DNA of 35,915 bases. It comes from Clostridia bacterium. Its GTDB lineage: Bacteria; Bacillota; Clostridia; Oscillospirales; Acutalibacteraceae. The position numbers and the translations under genes were made by a program. The DNA lies in NCBI GenBank assembly GCA_017421045.1, contig JAFQMC010000022.1, positions 1-35,915 of the forward strand. Reading direction: 5' to 3'. Positions 1-9,363 of this stretch are shown here, one piece after another; the stretch's first letter is position 1; every line of letters begins with the position of its first letter. Under the pieces are notes generated by a model, which saw only the letters and a list, made by a program, of their open reading frames with translations, did no database searches and had not been told where the DNA came from.

Positions 1-1
1 A

Positions 2-109
2 TTAACTGTTCACAACAGAAAGTACAACAACTTTCCTATGCGTCCTCTTAATTGGAAAGCTCCTTCTGATTATATCAAGGCTTTTCTTTCTACCGGAGAG
101 GTTTTCTAA
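2..109 (+). CDS. C-terminal end of a probable transposase (partial at window edge)
   Basis: An open frame runs in from the left edge and ends with TAA. Its last residues read YNNFPMRPLNWKAPSDYIKA and then a short tail. A YNN..R....WK.P block near the C-terminus is typical of the end of the rve/integrase-core domain in IS3-, IS30- and IS481-type transposases, where it follows the last catalytic glutamate. The catalytic residues lie outside the window, so the family cannot be assigned and it is unknown whether the gene is intact. It converges on the dnaC-like gene. The 58 bases between the two stops are AT-rich and hold no clear hairpin. Confidence 0.45.
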   Translation, partial: LTVHNRKYNNFPMRPLNWKAPSDYIKAFLSTGEVF

Positions 110-167
110 TTTTGTAACACATCATTGACAAACCTACAATTTTTAAAATTTTTTCAAAAATTATTAA

Positions 168-1160
168 TCACTGTTCTACTAATCGTCTCACATCATTGCC
201 AATAAAATCCAATTTATCACAGCTTCCCATTATGCGGGAGACAAAACGCTGTGTATATGTAGCTTCAAGCTCGCGCATTGTCATATTGGTATTTATTATA
301 ACAGGTTTTTGTTTGAGAAGACGGTTATTGAAAATGTTATATATTGCAGACTTTGTATACTGAGTTGTGAATTCTGTGCCCAAATCATCAACAATCAGCA
401 GGTCACATTCACAAAGAGTGTCCATCAGATATTCTTCCTCATTGTTGCCATACTCAAAATGAGATTTTTCGAGTTTTGAAAGGATTGAGGGAGCGCTGAC
501 ATAGACAACATAATATCCCCTGCTGAGAAGCTCGTTTGCAATTGCAAGCGAAAGGTGGGTTTTTCCGAGACCTGTAGCGCCTCGCATCAGAATAGAACGT
601 CCGGAGCCTGTGAAGTTCTTGGCATAGTTCTTGCAAAAATTGAAGATTTTGCTCATTCTGGAGTAAGGTGAAACTCCCTCAGCATTGCTGTCATAGGGAT
701 ATAAATTGAGATTGAAGCTCTCAAAAGTGCTGAGCTTCAAGGGTGAGAGTTTATTGATCTCATCGCAGGCACAATCTGCCAATAACTTCAGGAAGCAGTC
801 GCAGTGAACTGTTTTTCCATCTCGCTCAACATAGGATGTATCCCGACATACAGGGCAGGTGTACTGCTCATCCATATAGTCTACAGGATAACCGTTTTCT
901 TTGAGAAGCTGTGACTGCATCATCTGAAGCTCAGCACTGATTATCGCAAGCTTTTCCAGCTCTTCTTTTGTATTTCCGCCTGCAAACACAGCTCTGGCAG
1001 CAGCCACAGAACAGGAGCTGAGCTTACGGTTTATCTCCTCAATCTGAGGAATTCGTGCGTATACCTCGTCTGTGTGCTGTTGTGCCAACCGCTGAGCTGA
1101 ATTACGGCGGTCATCTATGATTTTATAAGCTTTTTGAAATATTTCTCTGCTGTAAGCCAT
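168..1160 (-). CDS. DnaC/DnaI-like helicase-loader ATPase
   Basis: AAA+ ATPase of the DnaC/DnaI/IstB type, 330 aa, expected to help load the replicative helicase DnaB/DnaC onto DNA. The N-terminal half has a coiled region (about 40-90) and a four-cysteine/histidine zinc-binding block, CPVC at 102-105 and HCDC at 119-122, as in DnaI-type loaders. The ATPase half shows Walker A GATGLGKT at 194-201, Walker B LLIVDDLG at 254-261 and a sensor-1-like INTN at 289-292. It is the last gene of the dnaG-rpoD-zincin-dnaD set, 12 bases after the dnaD-like stop. Pairing with a DnaD-like protein supports a role in replication restart or initiation rather than a transposon IstB. Assignment to DnaI or DnaC by name is uncertain. 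Confidence 0.88.
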   Translation of the reverse strand: MAYSREIFQKAYKIIDDRRNSAQRLAQQHTDEVYARIPQIEEINRKLSSCSVAAARAVFAGGNTKEELEKLAIISAELQMMQSQLLKENGYPVDYMDEQYTCPVCRDTSYVERDGKTVHCDCFLKLLADCACDEINKLSPLKLSTFESFNLNLYPYDSNAEGVSPYSRMSKIFNFCKNYAKNFTGSGRSILMRGATGLGKTHLSLAIANELLSRGYYVVYVSAPSILSKLEKSHFEYGNNEEEYLMDTLCECDLLIVDDLGTEFTTQYTKSAIYNIFNNRLLKQKPVIINTNMTMRELEATYTQRFVSRIMGSCDKLDFIGNDVRRLVEQ

Positions 1161-1172
1161 TATTGTTCATCC

Positions 1173-2189
1173 TCAATCATCAAAAATGCTGAAGTTCTCA
1201 TACTCATCGATATCATACGATGCGTCAGTACCTGCAGATTTCTTCTGGTTTTTCTTGGTTTTCTCGGATTTTACACTATCTGCGTTAATAACATCCTCGG
1301 GTTTTCTCAGGGACTGCTCGTTCCAACGTCTGAGAATACCGTTGATATAGGACAAGTTCAGCTCTCCCTTGGTATCTACACAACGCTCATAAGCAAGGCG
1401 AAGCATATCCTCGGAGAATTTCCAGTTGTTTATCCAAATATCTGAAAACTCAAGCTGTTTCTTTGTGGGTGTACCGCTAAGGTGCAGACCAAACACGGCG
1501 CAGACAGTTGCCCAAGCGGTGGTAGACTCGCTGTATCGTTTGATTTTTTCCTCTGCGAGAGTGATGGTTGTGATGCCTTCACTTGCCCAGTTGATACCTG
1601 TACGCTCTATGTAGCGCATATTGCCCTTACCTATCTGGATGCAATGCTCCATAAGCATCAGAATCACCTCAATAGGCAGGCCGTCCGTATCGTGAAGCAT
1701 AAGGAGTGTGGCAACGTCGGTGTTTGACAAAACCTTGGAGAGAATCCGCTGAGCCTCATCCATAAGAAACACTATATTCTTGTCTGTTTTCAGCCTTTTT
1801 GCAACATAGGCAGGCTCCGGCTTAGTAGCTCTGGATATGGGTCTTGGCCTTTTCTCAGAATTTGCAGGGGCTGTGGGTTGCTCCTTTGCTGCATCTGACA
1901 AGCCGGAAACACTCTTAGCAGGTGAATCGGTTGGCAGGGTTATTGAGTCTGACAGTCTGACTAAAAGACCCTTGTCTGCCCAATATGTGATAGCATCCCG
2001 CACGTCCTCTGTATGTATACCGAGAGCCTGAGAAACAGACTCATCTGTCACACTTTCGCCTGAATGTCGGAGTAGATACAGCAACACCTTCAGCTGGGAT
2101 TCTGAAGCAAGCTTCAGCCCTTTGTCAACAACAGAAGACGGAACCGCGAAAACCGCTCCCCAACTGCCGAAATCTATATTATATGACAT
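1173..2189 (-). CDS. DnaD-domain replication protein
   Basis: 338-aa protein of the DnaD/DnaB (Firmicutes) primosome family. The N-terminal ~80 residues look like a winged-helix domain (helix-turn-helix around 45-75, ending WADKGLL). A basic linker follows (about 105-130). Two DnaB_2-type helical domains then lie at about 135-205 and 245-295; the second contains LAYERCVDTKGELNLSYING, close to the YxxxI...YI..IL signature used for ssDNA binding and remodelling. The tail is charged and low in complexity. In Firmicutes these proteins act with the DnaI/DnaC-type loader to recruit the replicative helicase, and here the two genes are adjacent. ATG start with a GGTGAT ribosome site. Confidence 0.85.
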   Translation of the reverse strand: MSYNIDFGSWGAVFAVPSSVVDKGLKLASESQLKVLLYLLRHSGESVTDESVSQALGIHTEDVRDAITYWADKGLLVRLSDSITLPTDSPAKSVSGLSDAAKEQPTAPANSEKRPRPISRATKPEPAYVAKRLKTDKNIVFLMDEAQRILSKVLSNTDVATLLMLHDTDGLPIEVILMLMEHCIQIGKGNMRYIERTGINWASEGITTITLAEEKIKRYSESTTAWATVCAVFGLHLSGTPTKKQLEFSDIWINNWKFSEDMLRLAYERCVDTKGELNLSYINGILRRWNEQSLRKPEDVINADSVKSEKTKKNQKKSAGTDASYDIDEYENFSIFDD

Positions 2190-2221
2190 AAATCACCATT
2201 CGTAACTTTTCCCTTTTGGGA

Positions 2222-2593
2222 CTACTTTCCTTTTCTGATAAGATAATCACCTATACGCTTATTGTCGTAAAGGTTCAGGTCGTCACAGCCTGCTAGATAT
2301 TCGTTATGATGACGGACTTCGTGTGCAAGTGTACGACGCAACATCTCGTAAAATTTATCCCGCGGAAGATTTCCGTAGACCTTGATAAAACTACCGTAGT
2401 AAAATAATATGTATCTGCCCAGTACATCCCGATGATATTCACCCAAAATATACAGATCATTTGCAACAGCCTGAGGATGGAGTTTACTCTGAGGCAGAAG
2501 CCTCATACCGCCGCTCAGGTCCCTGTATAGCTCAAAGGGCATTGAATCAGCAATTTCATCAAGCATCTGTCCGCATTCTTCAAAGCTGTACAT
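2222..2593 (-). CDS. Small zincin-like metallopeptidase-family protein
   Basis: 123-aa protein with a single clear motif, LAHEVRHHNEY near residues 88-98, which fits the HExxH zinc-peptidase motif of the minimal zincin family (Zincin_1, once DUF1025). The stretch before it (GRYILFYYGSFIKVYG) fits the strand that precedes the active-site helix in that family. The start codon overlaps the rpoD stop by one base (TAATG), so translation is very probably coupled to sigma-A. Substrate and role are unknown. There is no signal peptide, so it should be cytosolic. Family assignment is likely; activity is inferred from the intact HExxH only. Confidence 0.7.
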   Translation of the reverse strand: MYSFEECGQMLDEIADSMPFELYRDLSGGMRLLPQSKLHPQAVANDLYILGEYHRDVLGRYILFYYGSFIKVYGNLPRDKFYEMLRRTLAHEVRHHNEYLAGCDDLNLYDNKRIGDYLIRKGK

Positions 2594-3693
2594 TAATCCA
2601 AAAAGTCCTTGAGCTTCTTGCTTCTGGAAGGATGACGGAGCTTTCTCAGAGCTTTTGCTTCAATCTGACGGATACGCTCACGGGTAACGTTGAACTCTTT
2701 GCCTACCTCTTCAAGGGTACGGCTTCTGCCGTCTTCAAGACCGAAACGCAGACGAAGAACCTTCTCCTCTCTGGGAGTGAGGGTATCAAGAACCACCATG
2801 AGCTGTTCGCGGAGGAGTGTGTGGGATGCAGCATCAGCAGGTGCAGGAGCTTCGTCATCGGGGATGAAGTCGCCCAGATGGCTGTCTTCCTCCTCACCGA
2901 TAGGTGTTTCAAGAGACACAGGCTCCTGAGCAACACGCATAATTTCACGAACCTTGTCTACAGACATATCAAGCTCTGCAGCAATTTCATCTGCTGTAGG
3001 CTCGTGACCGTTCTGGTGGAGAAGCTGGCTTGAAACTTTCTTTACCTTATTAATGGTTTCTACCATATGAACAGGGATTCGTATTGTACGTGCCTGGTCG
3101 GCAATAGCTCTTGTGATAGCCTGACGAATCCACCAGGTTGCATATGTGGAGAACTTGAAGCCTTTTGTGTAGTCAAATTTCTCTACAGCTTTGATAAGAC
3201 CCAGATTACCCTCCTGAATCAGATCGAGGAACTGCATACCTCTTCCCAGATATCTTTTTGCAATGCTGACAACAAGACGGAGGTTTGCCTCAGAAAGGCG
3301 CTGTTTAGCGGCAACGTCTCCTTCTTTGATGCGGATTGCAAGCTCTATCTCTTCCTCGGAAGTAAGCAGAGGTACACGACCGATTTCTTTCAGATACACC
3401 TTGACAGGGTCGTCGATGGCAATCACTTCGCCTGAATCTGAATCGGCGTTTTCGTTATCTGTGACACTTGTAATCTCCAGAGCGATATCCTCAAATTGAA
3501 GGTCGTCGTTATCCTCAACGATTTCTACGCCCAGACTCTCAAGATTGTCATAGAGCTTTTCCAGCTGTTCGGGATCAAAGTCAATCTCACCGATTGCATC
3601 AAGAATGTCTTTATTGGTGAGCTGTCCTTTAGCTTTTCCAAGCTCTGTAATTTCTTTTATTACCGTCTTTTTATCCTGTATTGAACCTGCCAT
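2593..3693 (-). CDS. rpoD: RNA polymerase primary sigma factor (sigma-A/RpoD)
   Basis: Housekeeping sigma factor, 366 aa from the chosen ATG. This start is ten codons inside the longest frame and is preceded by AGAAAGGA. Region 1.1 lies in the first ~70 residues, followed by an acidic linker; region 1.2 starts at [12 protein letters not shown] (94-105); region 2 spans about 136-206 with the core-binding and -10 recognition stretch ([18 protein letters not shown], then [12 protein letters not shown]); region 3 is about 215-275; region 4 contains [14 protein letters not shown] and the -35-binding helix [19 protein letters not shown] (336-354). Length and organisation match clostridial SigA. It lies 37 bases after dnaG, the classic macromolecular-synthesis operon order. 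Most promoters found in this window match its TTGACA-17-TATAAT consensus. Confidence 0.97.
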   Translation of the reverse strand: MAGSIQDKKTVIKEITELGKAKGQLTNKDILDAIGEIDFDPEQLEKLYDNLESLGVEIVEDNDDLQFEDIALEITSVTDNENADSDSGEVIAIDDPVKVYLKEIGRVPLLTSEEEIELAIRIKEGDVAAKQRLSEANLRLVVSIAKRYLGRGMQFLDLIQEGNLGLIKAVEKFDYTKGFKFSTYATWWIRQAITRAIADQARTIRIPVHMVETINKVKKVSSQLLHQNGHEPTADEIAAELDMSVDKVREIMRVAQEPVSLETPIGEEEDSHLGDFIPDDEAPAPADAASHTLLREQLMVVLDTLTPREEKVLRLRFGLEDGRSRTLEEVGKEFNVTRERIRQIEAKALRKLRHPSRSKKLKDFLD

Positions 3694-3730
3694 TTTGTCA
3701 TTTCCTTTCTGTATAAAACGCATCAGAAAA

Positions 3731-5497
3731 TCATTTCTTTTGCTTTTTCATTCTTTCCAGTCTTGCCTGAATATCCGCAGAATCCATCTGAGATATGTCG
3801 CTTTTTGTCAGCTTTTCGGATTCCGTGATTATTGTGTTTATATAGTCATTCATAGCCTCTCTTGTTGCAACCTGAGAATTGAAGGAATTAATTATGCTGT
3901 AGAACTTTGACACCTCATCTGCAGTGAAATCTCGGCTGAGGGTGGTTCCGGGGTCTGTACCTTCTGAAATTCTCTCAATTATATACTCATAAAGATCAGC
4001 GTTGAATTTGGTAACGAATTTATCGGGCGGTAGTGCCTCGGCAGCGACTTTTGCCATATCGTTGTTGTGAACAATATACGCTATGAGCAGTTCCTCAGCC
4101 TTTGCAGCCCGTATGTTCTTGGCTTTTTCCGTGTTGAGTTTGTCGTTTCTGCCTGTAAGTTCTGCAGAAATTTTTGAAAACTCCCGACGTTCGTTATCGC
4201 CGTGCCTCCGCTTTTGAAGTTTTTTAAGGTCGTGCTGTACGGCACTCTTTTCTATTCCGATTTCGGCGGAAAGCTTTGAAACATATATATCCTGCTCCAC
4301 GGAACTGTCAAGTGTAGAAATAACCTTGAGGGCTTCCGTCATATACTGAGCTTTTGTGTCAGGTCGCGATAAATCGAACTGTGATTTCAGCTTATAGAGC
4401 CTGTATTCTACATCATTGCCACTATTATCCAAAATATTCTTAAAAGCCGCAGGGCCTTTGTCGCCTTTGTTTCGGATGAACTCATCTGGGTCTTTTCCGT
4501 CAGGGACGGTTATGATTCTGATTCCGAGGCCTGCACTACGAAGAATACTGATGGCGCGTGTCGTAGCTTTTTGTCCAGCTTCGTCGGCATCATAGCAGAT
4601 AATCACCTCGTCTGCATAGCGCTTCATAAGCAAGGCCTGCTCGGATGTGAGCGCAGTGCCAAGGGTAGCAACTGCGTCTTTGAAACCTGCCTGATTCAGA
4701 GCGATGACGTCCATATACCCCTCGCAGAGAATTAGCTGTCTGCTGCCTGTGTTCTTGGCATTATTGAGAGAAAACAGGTTACTGCTCTTCTTAAAAGCCA
4801 GTGTGTCGGAGGTATTCAGGTACTTTGGCTTCTGGTCGGTGAGGATTCGTCCGCCGAAAGCGATAACGTTACCTCTTAAATCAATTATCGGAAACATAAC
4901 TCTGTCGGCAAAGCGGTCAACAATCCGCCTGCCGTCGGAACTTCGGAAAGCAAGGTTTGCAGTGACTATCTCGTTATCTGTAAAGCCAATTTTGCGCAAA
5001 TGGTCACATAAAGCGAAGCGACTGCGGGGAGCGTATCCCAGTCCAAAACGGGTGATGGTATTGTCGGTCAAAGCCCGTCGGTGGAAATACTCAAGGCCGT
5101 GATTACCCTCCGGCGAATAGAGCTGTTTATAAAAAAACCTTGCCGCTTCCCTGTTTGCTTCAAGAATCCGGGTGCGCATTTTGCTCATTCCGTCATCATA
5201 AGAATTCTCCGGCATATCAAGTCCTGCACGCTGTGCCAAAAACTTGACAGCTTCGATGTAGTCAAGGTTTTCTATCTTCATCACAAAAGTGATGACATCT
5301 CCTCCTGCTCCGCATCCGAAGCAATAGAAGGAGCCATTCTCGGGATATATATTGAAAGACGCGGTTTTCTCGGAATGGAAAGGACAGAGTCCAACCATAT
5401 TTCTGCCGCGACGTTTCAGATTAACATAACCGGAGACGATGTCTGTAATATCACATCGGGATTTTAGTTCTTGCAAAAATCCGTCAGGCAGTGCCAT
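3731..5497 (-). CDS. dnaG: DNA primase
   Basis: Makes RNA primers for the replication fork. 588 aa from an ATG preceded by an excellent GGAAGGAGG site, six codons inside the longest frame. N-terminal CHC2 zinc finger with C38, H41, C59 and C62; central RNA-polymerase core; TOPRIM domain with the catalytic glutamate in CEGYMD (258-263) and the DxD pair in CYDADEAG (301-308). The C-terminal ~130 residues should form the helicase-interacting domain. First gene of the set that continues into rpoD, the zincin, dnaD and the dnaC-like gene, so most replication-initiation functions of this window are expressed together. A strong terminator for the upstream yigZ gene lies just ahead, so dnaG needs its own promoter in roughly 5498-5545. 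I see AT-rich sequence there but no consensus match. Confidence 0.97.
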   Translation of the reverse strand: MALPDGFLQELKSRCDITDIVSGYVNLKRRGRNMVGLCPFHSEKTASFNIYPENGSFYCFGCGAGGDVITFVMKIENLDYIEAVKFLAQRAGLDMPENSYDDGMSKMRTRILEANREAARFFYKQLYSPEGNHGLEYFHRRALTDNTITRFGLGYAPRSRFALCDHLRKIGFTDNEIVTANLAFRSSDGRRIVDRFADRVMFPIIDLRGNVIAFGGRILTDQKPKYLNTSDTLAFKKSSNLFSLNNAKNTGSRQLILCEGYMDVIALNQAGFKDAVATLGTALTSEQALLMKRYADEVIICYDADEAGQKATTRAISILRSAGLGIRIITVPDGKDPDEFIRNKGDKGPAAFKNILDNSGNDVEYRLYKLKSQFDLSRPDTKAQYMTEALKVISTLDSSVEQDIYVSKLSAEIGIEKSAVQHDLKKLQKRRHGDNERREFSKISAELTGRNDKLNTEKAKNIRAAKAEELLIAYIVHNNDMAKVAAEALPPDKFVTKFNADLYEYIIERISEGTDPGTTLSRDFTADEVSKFYSIINSFNSQVATREAMNDYINTIITESEKLTKSDISQMDSADIQARLERMKKQKK

Positions 5498-5544
5498 GAG
5501 AAAACCTCCTTCCAAAAAATAAAATGCTATTTATATATACGATG

Positions 5545-5581
5545 AAAAAATGAATTTTCCTGCATAAAAACAGAAAAATTC
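5545..5581 (-). terminator. Rho-independent terminator after yigZ
   Basis: On the minus strand an 11-bp stem (5571-5581 with 5552-5562, one G-U pair) is followed by six T residues. It overlaps the last two bases of the yigZ stop and separates yigZ from dnaG. Confidence 0.8.
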
Positions 5582-6212
5582 ATTCTAAATCAAAGGGATA
5601 ATACTTTTCTCCCTCTTTTTGGACAGTTACAGTGCCTGATGTACTGTCACAAATCAGTTTTTCAAGTCGCTGAAGGTCGACAGCGGGAAGATGAAACTGC
5701 AAGGTGACTTTATCGGAGAAGTCAGCATTATCGACGACACCGCCGTTTTCGGGCACCAGAGACGAAAGCCGTCCGTACTGGTTATATGTACACTCAAGGG
5801 TACACAGCGCACAACTGCGCATAAGGATTGCCTTTGCAGCCTCAACAGCTAAAGAAGCGGAATGTGAATATGCACGTACAAGACCGCCGCCGCCAAGAAG
5901 AACTCCGCCGAAATATCGGGTTACAACTATGCACACATCGGTGAGACCGCTTTTACGTATAACATCGAGTACGGGCATTCCCGCAGTTCCCTGGGGTTCG
6001 TTATCATCACTATAACGGCAGGTGTTCTGCTCACGCAGAACGTAAGCATAGACGTTGTGGGTGGCATCCCAATGCTTTGCACGGATTGTGTTTATGAATT
6101 CAAGTGCCTGTTCCTCTGTTGTAACAGGCTTTATATATCCGATGAAACGAGAGCGACGCTCGACAAACTCGGGAGCCGCCTCGACACTGATGGTTTTATA
6201 ATCAGCAGGCAT
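5580..6212 (-). CDS. YigZ/IMPACT-family protein
   Basis: 210-aa member of the UPF0029/IMPACT family (YigZ, YvyE). The N-terminal domain carries the family blocks RSRFIGYI (19-26), HWDATHNVYAY and DDNEPQGTAGMPVL, followed by VTRYFGGVLLGGGGLVRAYS. The C-terminal ~65 residues fit the DUF1949 ferredoxin-like domain. Eukaryotic IMPACT modulates translation control through GCN1/GCN2; bacterial roles are not settled, with ribosome or RNA binding suggested. ATG start with AAGGAG. It lies between the rpmE terminator and its own terminator, so it is probably a single-gene unit. No odd features. Confidence 0.9.
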   Translation of the reverse strand: MPADYKTISVEAAPEFVERRSRFIGYIKPVTTEEQALEFINTIRAKHWDATHNVYAYVLREQNTCRYSDDNEPQGTAGMPVLDVIRKSGLTDVCIVVTRYFGGVLLGGGGLVRAYSHSASLAVEAAKAILMRSCALCTLECTYNQYGRLSSLVPENGGVVDNADFSDKVTLQFHLPAVDLQRLEKLICDSTSGTVTVQKEGEKYYPFDLE

Positions 6213-6235
6213 AATAAAAACTCCTTAAAAGAGGA

Positions 6236-6273
6236 TAAAAAACAGACGGCGCTTCAAAAATGAAGTGCCGTCT
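6236..6273 (-). terminator. Rho-independent terminator after rpmE
   Basis: A 12-bp stem (6262-6273 with 6244-6255, one G-U pair) with a six-base loop, followed on the minus strand by GTTTTTT. It sits 17 bases after the rpmE stop. Confidence 0.92.
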
Positions 6274-6289
6274 CTGATGTCTATGACTA

Positions 6290-6490
6290 TTATTCCATAC
6301 CGTAGCGTTTCTTGAATCTGTCAACGCGTCCGCCGGTATCAACGAGCTTCTGCTTTCCGGTAAAGAAAGGATGGCACTTAGAACAAATTTCAACACGCTG
6401 GTTGGGCTTTGTGGAGCCAGTCTCAATAACGTTGCCGCAAGCACAGGTAATAGTAGTCTGCTCATAGTTAGGATGGATATTCTCCTGCAT
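6290..6490 (-). CDS. rpmE: 50S ribosomal protein L31 (zinc-binding form)
   Basis: 66-aa ribosomal protein L31 with the four cysteines of the zinc-binding (C+) form: C16, C18, C36 and C39, inside ITCACGNV and [16 protein letters not shown]. The HPFFTGKQ and [10 protein letters not shown] blocks are diagnostic. The usual short length is complete. It is its own transcription unit: a sigma-A promoter lies at 6532-6560 and a terminator directly after it. The four-cysteine form suggests that any zinc-independent L31 paralogue of this organism is encoded elsewhere. Confidence 0.98.
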   Translation of the reverse strand: MQENIHPNYEQTTITCACGNVIETGSTKPNQRVEICSKCHPFFTGKQKLVDTGGRVDRFKKRYGME

Positions 6491-6531
6491 TTCTTGTTCA
6501 CCTCTTTCGCTGATGCCGTAGTAACAGAAGA

Positions 6532-6560
6532 ATTATACTACAAAACATTTTAAAATGCAA
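6532..6560 (-). promoter_or_regulatory. Sigma-A promoter of rpmE
   Basis: Minus strand TTGCAT (6555-6560), 17-base spacer, TATAAT (6532-6537). This gives a leader of about 35 bases before the rpmE ATG, which has an AGAGGTG ribosome site. Confidence 0.85.
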
Positions 6561-6611
6561 GATATTTTTAATATTTATTTATAAAAACATTAAAATTCTT
6601 TATTATGGCAA

Positions 6612-7388
6612 TTATCGCTGTGAAACATGAGAGGAATACTCCTCCAGAGTCATATCATAACGACGTATATTCAGAGCGTGCTCTTTGCCGACGTATCTGT
6701 AATAATCCGGTGCGTATGCCATGCCTGTGATTACTTCTTCGTCCTCGGGGTATCTGAGGATAAAACCGTAGTTCACAGCATTATGCTCAAGCCACACAGA
6801 TGCGGCAGTATCCGAAAAATCCTCATGAACTTCTGATGTTGAGAACTTAATAAGCAGTCCTGTCTGACTTTCGCTGCTGCCTGCCTCCGGGCAAATCTTA
6901 CGGGTTTCGGACTCAGCCTTTATGTTGGAAATCTTTTTATCCTCTTTGAGCTTTTTGAAAGTTTCCTCGTAAAGAACATTCTGCTGGTCATATGACACAT
7001 AGCCTGCAGAAATGCTGATGTTCACACCATCGGCAGCGGCATCGCTTGTGAGACTGAGCAGATTGTCGTATGCAATTTCGCTGACCTGAATACCTGCAAG
7101 GTCTCGAAGCTCGGGTACATAGTCGGCATTAATCTGGTTATGATTATTGACGACTATCAGCAGTTCCTCATCACTGACAATCTGCACCTGATCAACGGTA
7201 GCATCAGAAGAATCGTCAAACAAAGGTCCCACTTCCACACGATATGCAAGCAATATTCCAAGTCCCATTACAATCAGAATGAGAACAGGAATAAAAAACA
7301 GCATAAAGGTTTTCAGTACAACATGCTCGTTTACTCGTCTTCCGCGATAATTATACTTATTCTTTATATCGTATCTTTTATATGGCAT
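6612..7388 (-). CDS. Membrane-anchored VanY-like (M15B) protein with lost catalytic residues
   Basis: 258-aa protein with a cytoplasmic N-terminus (1-25), one membrane segment (about 26-49) and an extracytoplasmic domain that follows the VanY D,D-carboxypeptidase fold: ISAGYVSYDQQ (125-135), SSESQTGLL (171-179), WLEHNAVNYGFILRYP (199-214), ITGMAYAPDYYRYVG (220-234) and LTLEEY-like MTLEEY. In active enzymes the motif SxHxxGxAxD supplies His and Asp zinc ligands. Here the positions read Ser174 and Lys181. The later ExxH (usually EPWHYRYVG) reads Ala226 and Tyr229. All metal and catalytic residues are therefore replaced while the scaffold is kept, so it is probably a peptidoglycan-binding or regulatory pseudoenzyme. 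It starts 7 bases after thrS and should share its T-box-controlled transcript. Confidence 0.8.
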   Translation of the reverse strand: MPYKRYDIKNKYNYRGRRVNEHVVLKTFMLFFIPVLILIVMGLGILLAYRVEVGPLFDDSSDATVDQVQIVSDEELLIVVNNHNQINADYVPELRDLAGIQVSEIAYDNLLSLTSDAAADGVNISISAGYVSYDQQNVLYEETFKKLKEDKKISNIKAESETRKICPEAGSSESQTGLLIKFSTSEVHEDFSDTAASVWLEHNAVNYGFILRYPEDEEVITGMAYAPDYYRYVGKEHALNIRRYDMTLEEYSSHVSQR

Positions 7389-7395
7389 TTTTAAA

Positions 7396-9339
7396 TCAGT
7401 TGATTACCTTTGACTCGATTTCTTCTGTAGCACGGGCTATAAACTCGTCCAGAGTCATTGCACCTAAGTCGCCTGCCTTGCGTGCACGGATAGAAACTGT
7501 GTTGTTCTCAATGTCCTTGTCACCGAGAAGGATCATATAGGGAACCTTCTCAAGCTGAGCTTCACGGATCTTGTAGCCAACCTTCTCGGAACGGTCGTCT
7601 ACTTCTACGCGCATACCCTTTGCTTCCAGAGCCTTCTTAACTTCGAAAGCTTTGTCGTGGTGTCTGTCGGCGATGGGAAGAACCTTGACCTGAACGGGAG
7701 CAAGCCACATGGGGAATGCACCTGCATATTTCTCGATGAGCAGAGCCATTGTACGCTCGTAGCAACCGATAGAAGTACGATGGATGATATAGGGGTTCTT
7801 CTTGGAACCGTCCTTGTCTACATACTGCATACCAAACTTCTCAGCAAGAAGCTGGTCAACCTGAATTGTGATGAGAGTGTCCTCTTTGCCCCATACGTTC
7901 TTAATCTGGATATCCAGCTTAGGACCATAGAAAGCAGCTTCGCCAATACCAACCTTATAATCAAGGCCAAGGTTGTCAAGGATTTTGCCCATAATACCCT
8001 GAGCTTCATCCCACTGCTCAGGAGTACCGATATACTTATCTGTATCAGCAGGATCCCACTGTGAGAATCTGTATGTTACATCCTCATAGAGTCCGAGAGT
8101 TTTGAGCATATAGATAGCAAGCTCCAGACAACCTCTGAACTCGTCCTCGAGCTGTTCGGGTGTACACATAAGGTGACCCTCGGAGATTGTGAACTGGCGT
8201 ACACGGATGAGACCGTGCATCTCACCGCTTGCCTCGTTTCTGAAGAGTGTGGATGTTTCGTTATATCTCAGAGGAAGATCTCTATAGCTTCTTCCACGGT
8301 TGAGATATGCCTGATACTGGAAAGGACAGGTCATAGGACGGAGTGCGAAGACCTCCTTGTCCTTTTCCTCGTCACCAAGAACAAACATACCATCCTGATA
8401 GTGGTCCCAGTGACCGCTGACCTTGTAAAGGTCGCTCTTTGCCATATAGGGAGTTTTTGTAAGGAGCCATCCCCTGCGCTGTTCCTCATCCTCAACAAAA
8501 CGCTGGAGGAGCTGAATAACACGGGCACCCTTGGGAAGAAGAATCGGCAGACCCTGACCGATAAGGTCAGAAGTTGTGAACAGCTCAAGCTCACGACCTA
8601 ATTTATTATGGTCGCGGAGCTTTGCCTGCTCAACCATTTCCAGATATTCCTCAAGCATGGAAGCCTTAGGGAAAGCTATTCCGTAAACACGGCACATCTG
8701 GGCGTTGTTTGCATCGCCTCTCCAATATGCGCCTGTGCAGTTTGTAAGTTCGATTGCCTTCAAAGCAGAAACACTCATAAGGTGAGGACCTGCGCAGAGA
8801 TCAGTAAAGTTACCCTGCTTGTAGAAGCTGATCTTCTCGCCTTTGCCTGCGTGCTCCTGAGCAAGCTCCACCTTATAGGTCTCACCCATATCGGAGAGGA
8901 ACTTTACGGCTTCATCACTATCAAGCTCAAAACGCTCAAGCTCAAGACCCGACTTTACAATAGCCTTCATCTCTTTCTTAATCTTCTCGATATCCTCAGC
9001 TGTGAAGGGCTTTTTGACATCAAAGTCGTAGTAGAATCCGTTTTCAACGGCAGGGCCGATTCCGAGCTTTGCGTCGGGATAAAGATTCTTGACAGCCTGT
9101 GCAAGTACATGAGAACATGTGTGCCAGAATGCACGCTTGCCCTCCTCGTCATCAAAAGTGAGAAGTTCGAGTTTGCAGTCCTTTGTAAGAGGAGTTCGGA
9201 GGTCACAGACCTCGCCGTCTATTTTGCAGGCACAGACAGCCTTATAAAGTCCTGCGCCCAGAGATTTTGCTACTTCTGCAGCGGTAGTCATAGGCTCATA
9301 CTCCTTTATAACTCCGCCTTTGAGTTCGATGTTCAACAT
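7396..9339 (-). CDS. thrS: Threonyl-tRNA synthetase
   Basis: Charges tRNA-Thr with threonine. 647 aa from the ATG preceded by AGAAAGGAAG, 52 codons inside the longest frame, whose extra part is T-box leader RNA. Domains in order: TGS (about 1-62), the editing/SAD domain with HTCSHVLAQAVKNLYPDAKLGIGP and later FYKQGNFTDLCAGPH, the class II catalytic core with motif 2 RYNETSTLFRNEASGEMHGL and motif 3 region IHRTSIGCYERTMALLIEKY, and the C-terminal anticodon-binding domain (WLAPVQVKVLPI onward). Length is normal for bacterial ThrRS. It is controlled by the T-box leader directly upstream and is followed closely by the VanY-like gene. Confidence 0.98.
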   Translation of the reverse strand: MLNIELKGGVIKEYEPMTTAAEVAKSLGAGLYKAVCACKIDGEVCDLRTPLTKDCKLELLTFDDEEGKRAFWHTCSHVLAQAVKNLYPDAKLGIGPAVENGFYYDFDVKKPFTAEDIEKIKKEMKAIVKSGLELERFELDSDEAVKFLSDMGETYKVELAQEHAGKGEKISFYKQGNFTDLCAGPHLMSVSALKAIELTNCTGAYWRGDANNAQMCRVYGIAFPKASMLEEYLEMVEQAKLRDHNKLGRELELFTTSDLIGQGLPILLPKGARVIQLLQRFVEDEEQRRGWLLTKTPYMAKSDLYKVSGHWDHYQDGMFVLGDEEKDKEVFALRPMTCPFQYQAYLNRGRSYRDLPLRYNETSTLFRNEASGEMHGLIRVRQFTISEGHLMCTPEQLEDEFRGCLELAIYMLKTLGLYEDVTYRFSQWDPADTDKYIGTPEQWDEAQGIMGKILDNLGLDYKVGIGEAAFYGPKLDIQIKNVWGKEDTLITIQVDQLLAEKFGMQYVDKDGSKKNPYIIHRTSIGCYERTMALLIEKYAGAFPMWLAPVQVKVLPIADRHHDKAFEVKKALEAKGMRVEVDDRSEKVGYKIREAQLEKVPYMILLGDKDIENNTVSIRARKAGDLGAMTLDEFIARATEEIESKVIN

Positions 9340-9363
9340 AACATTCTTCCTTTCTGTATGATA

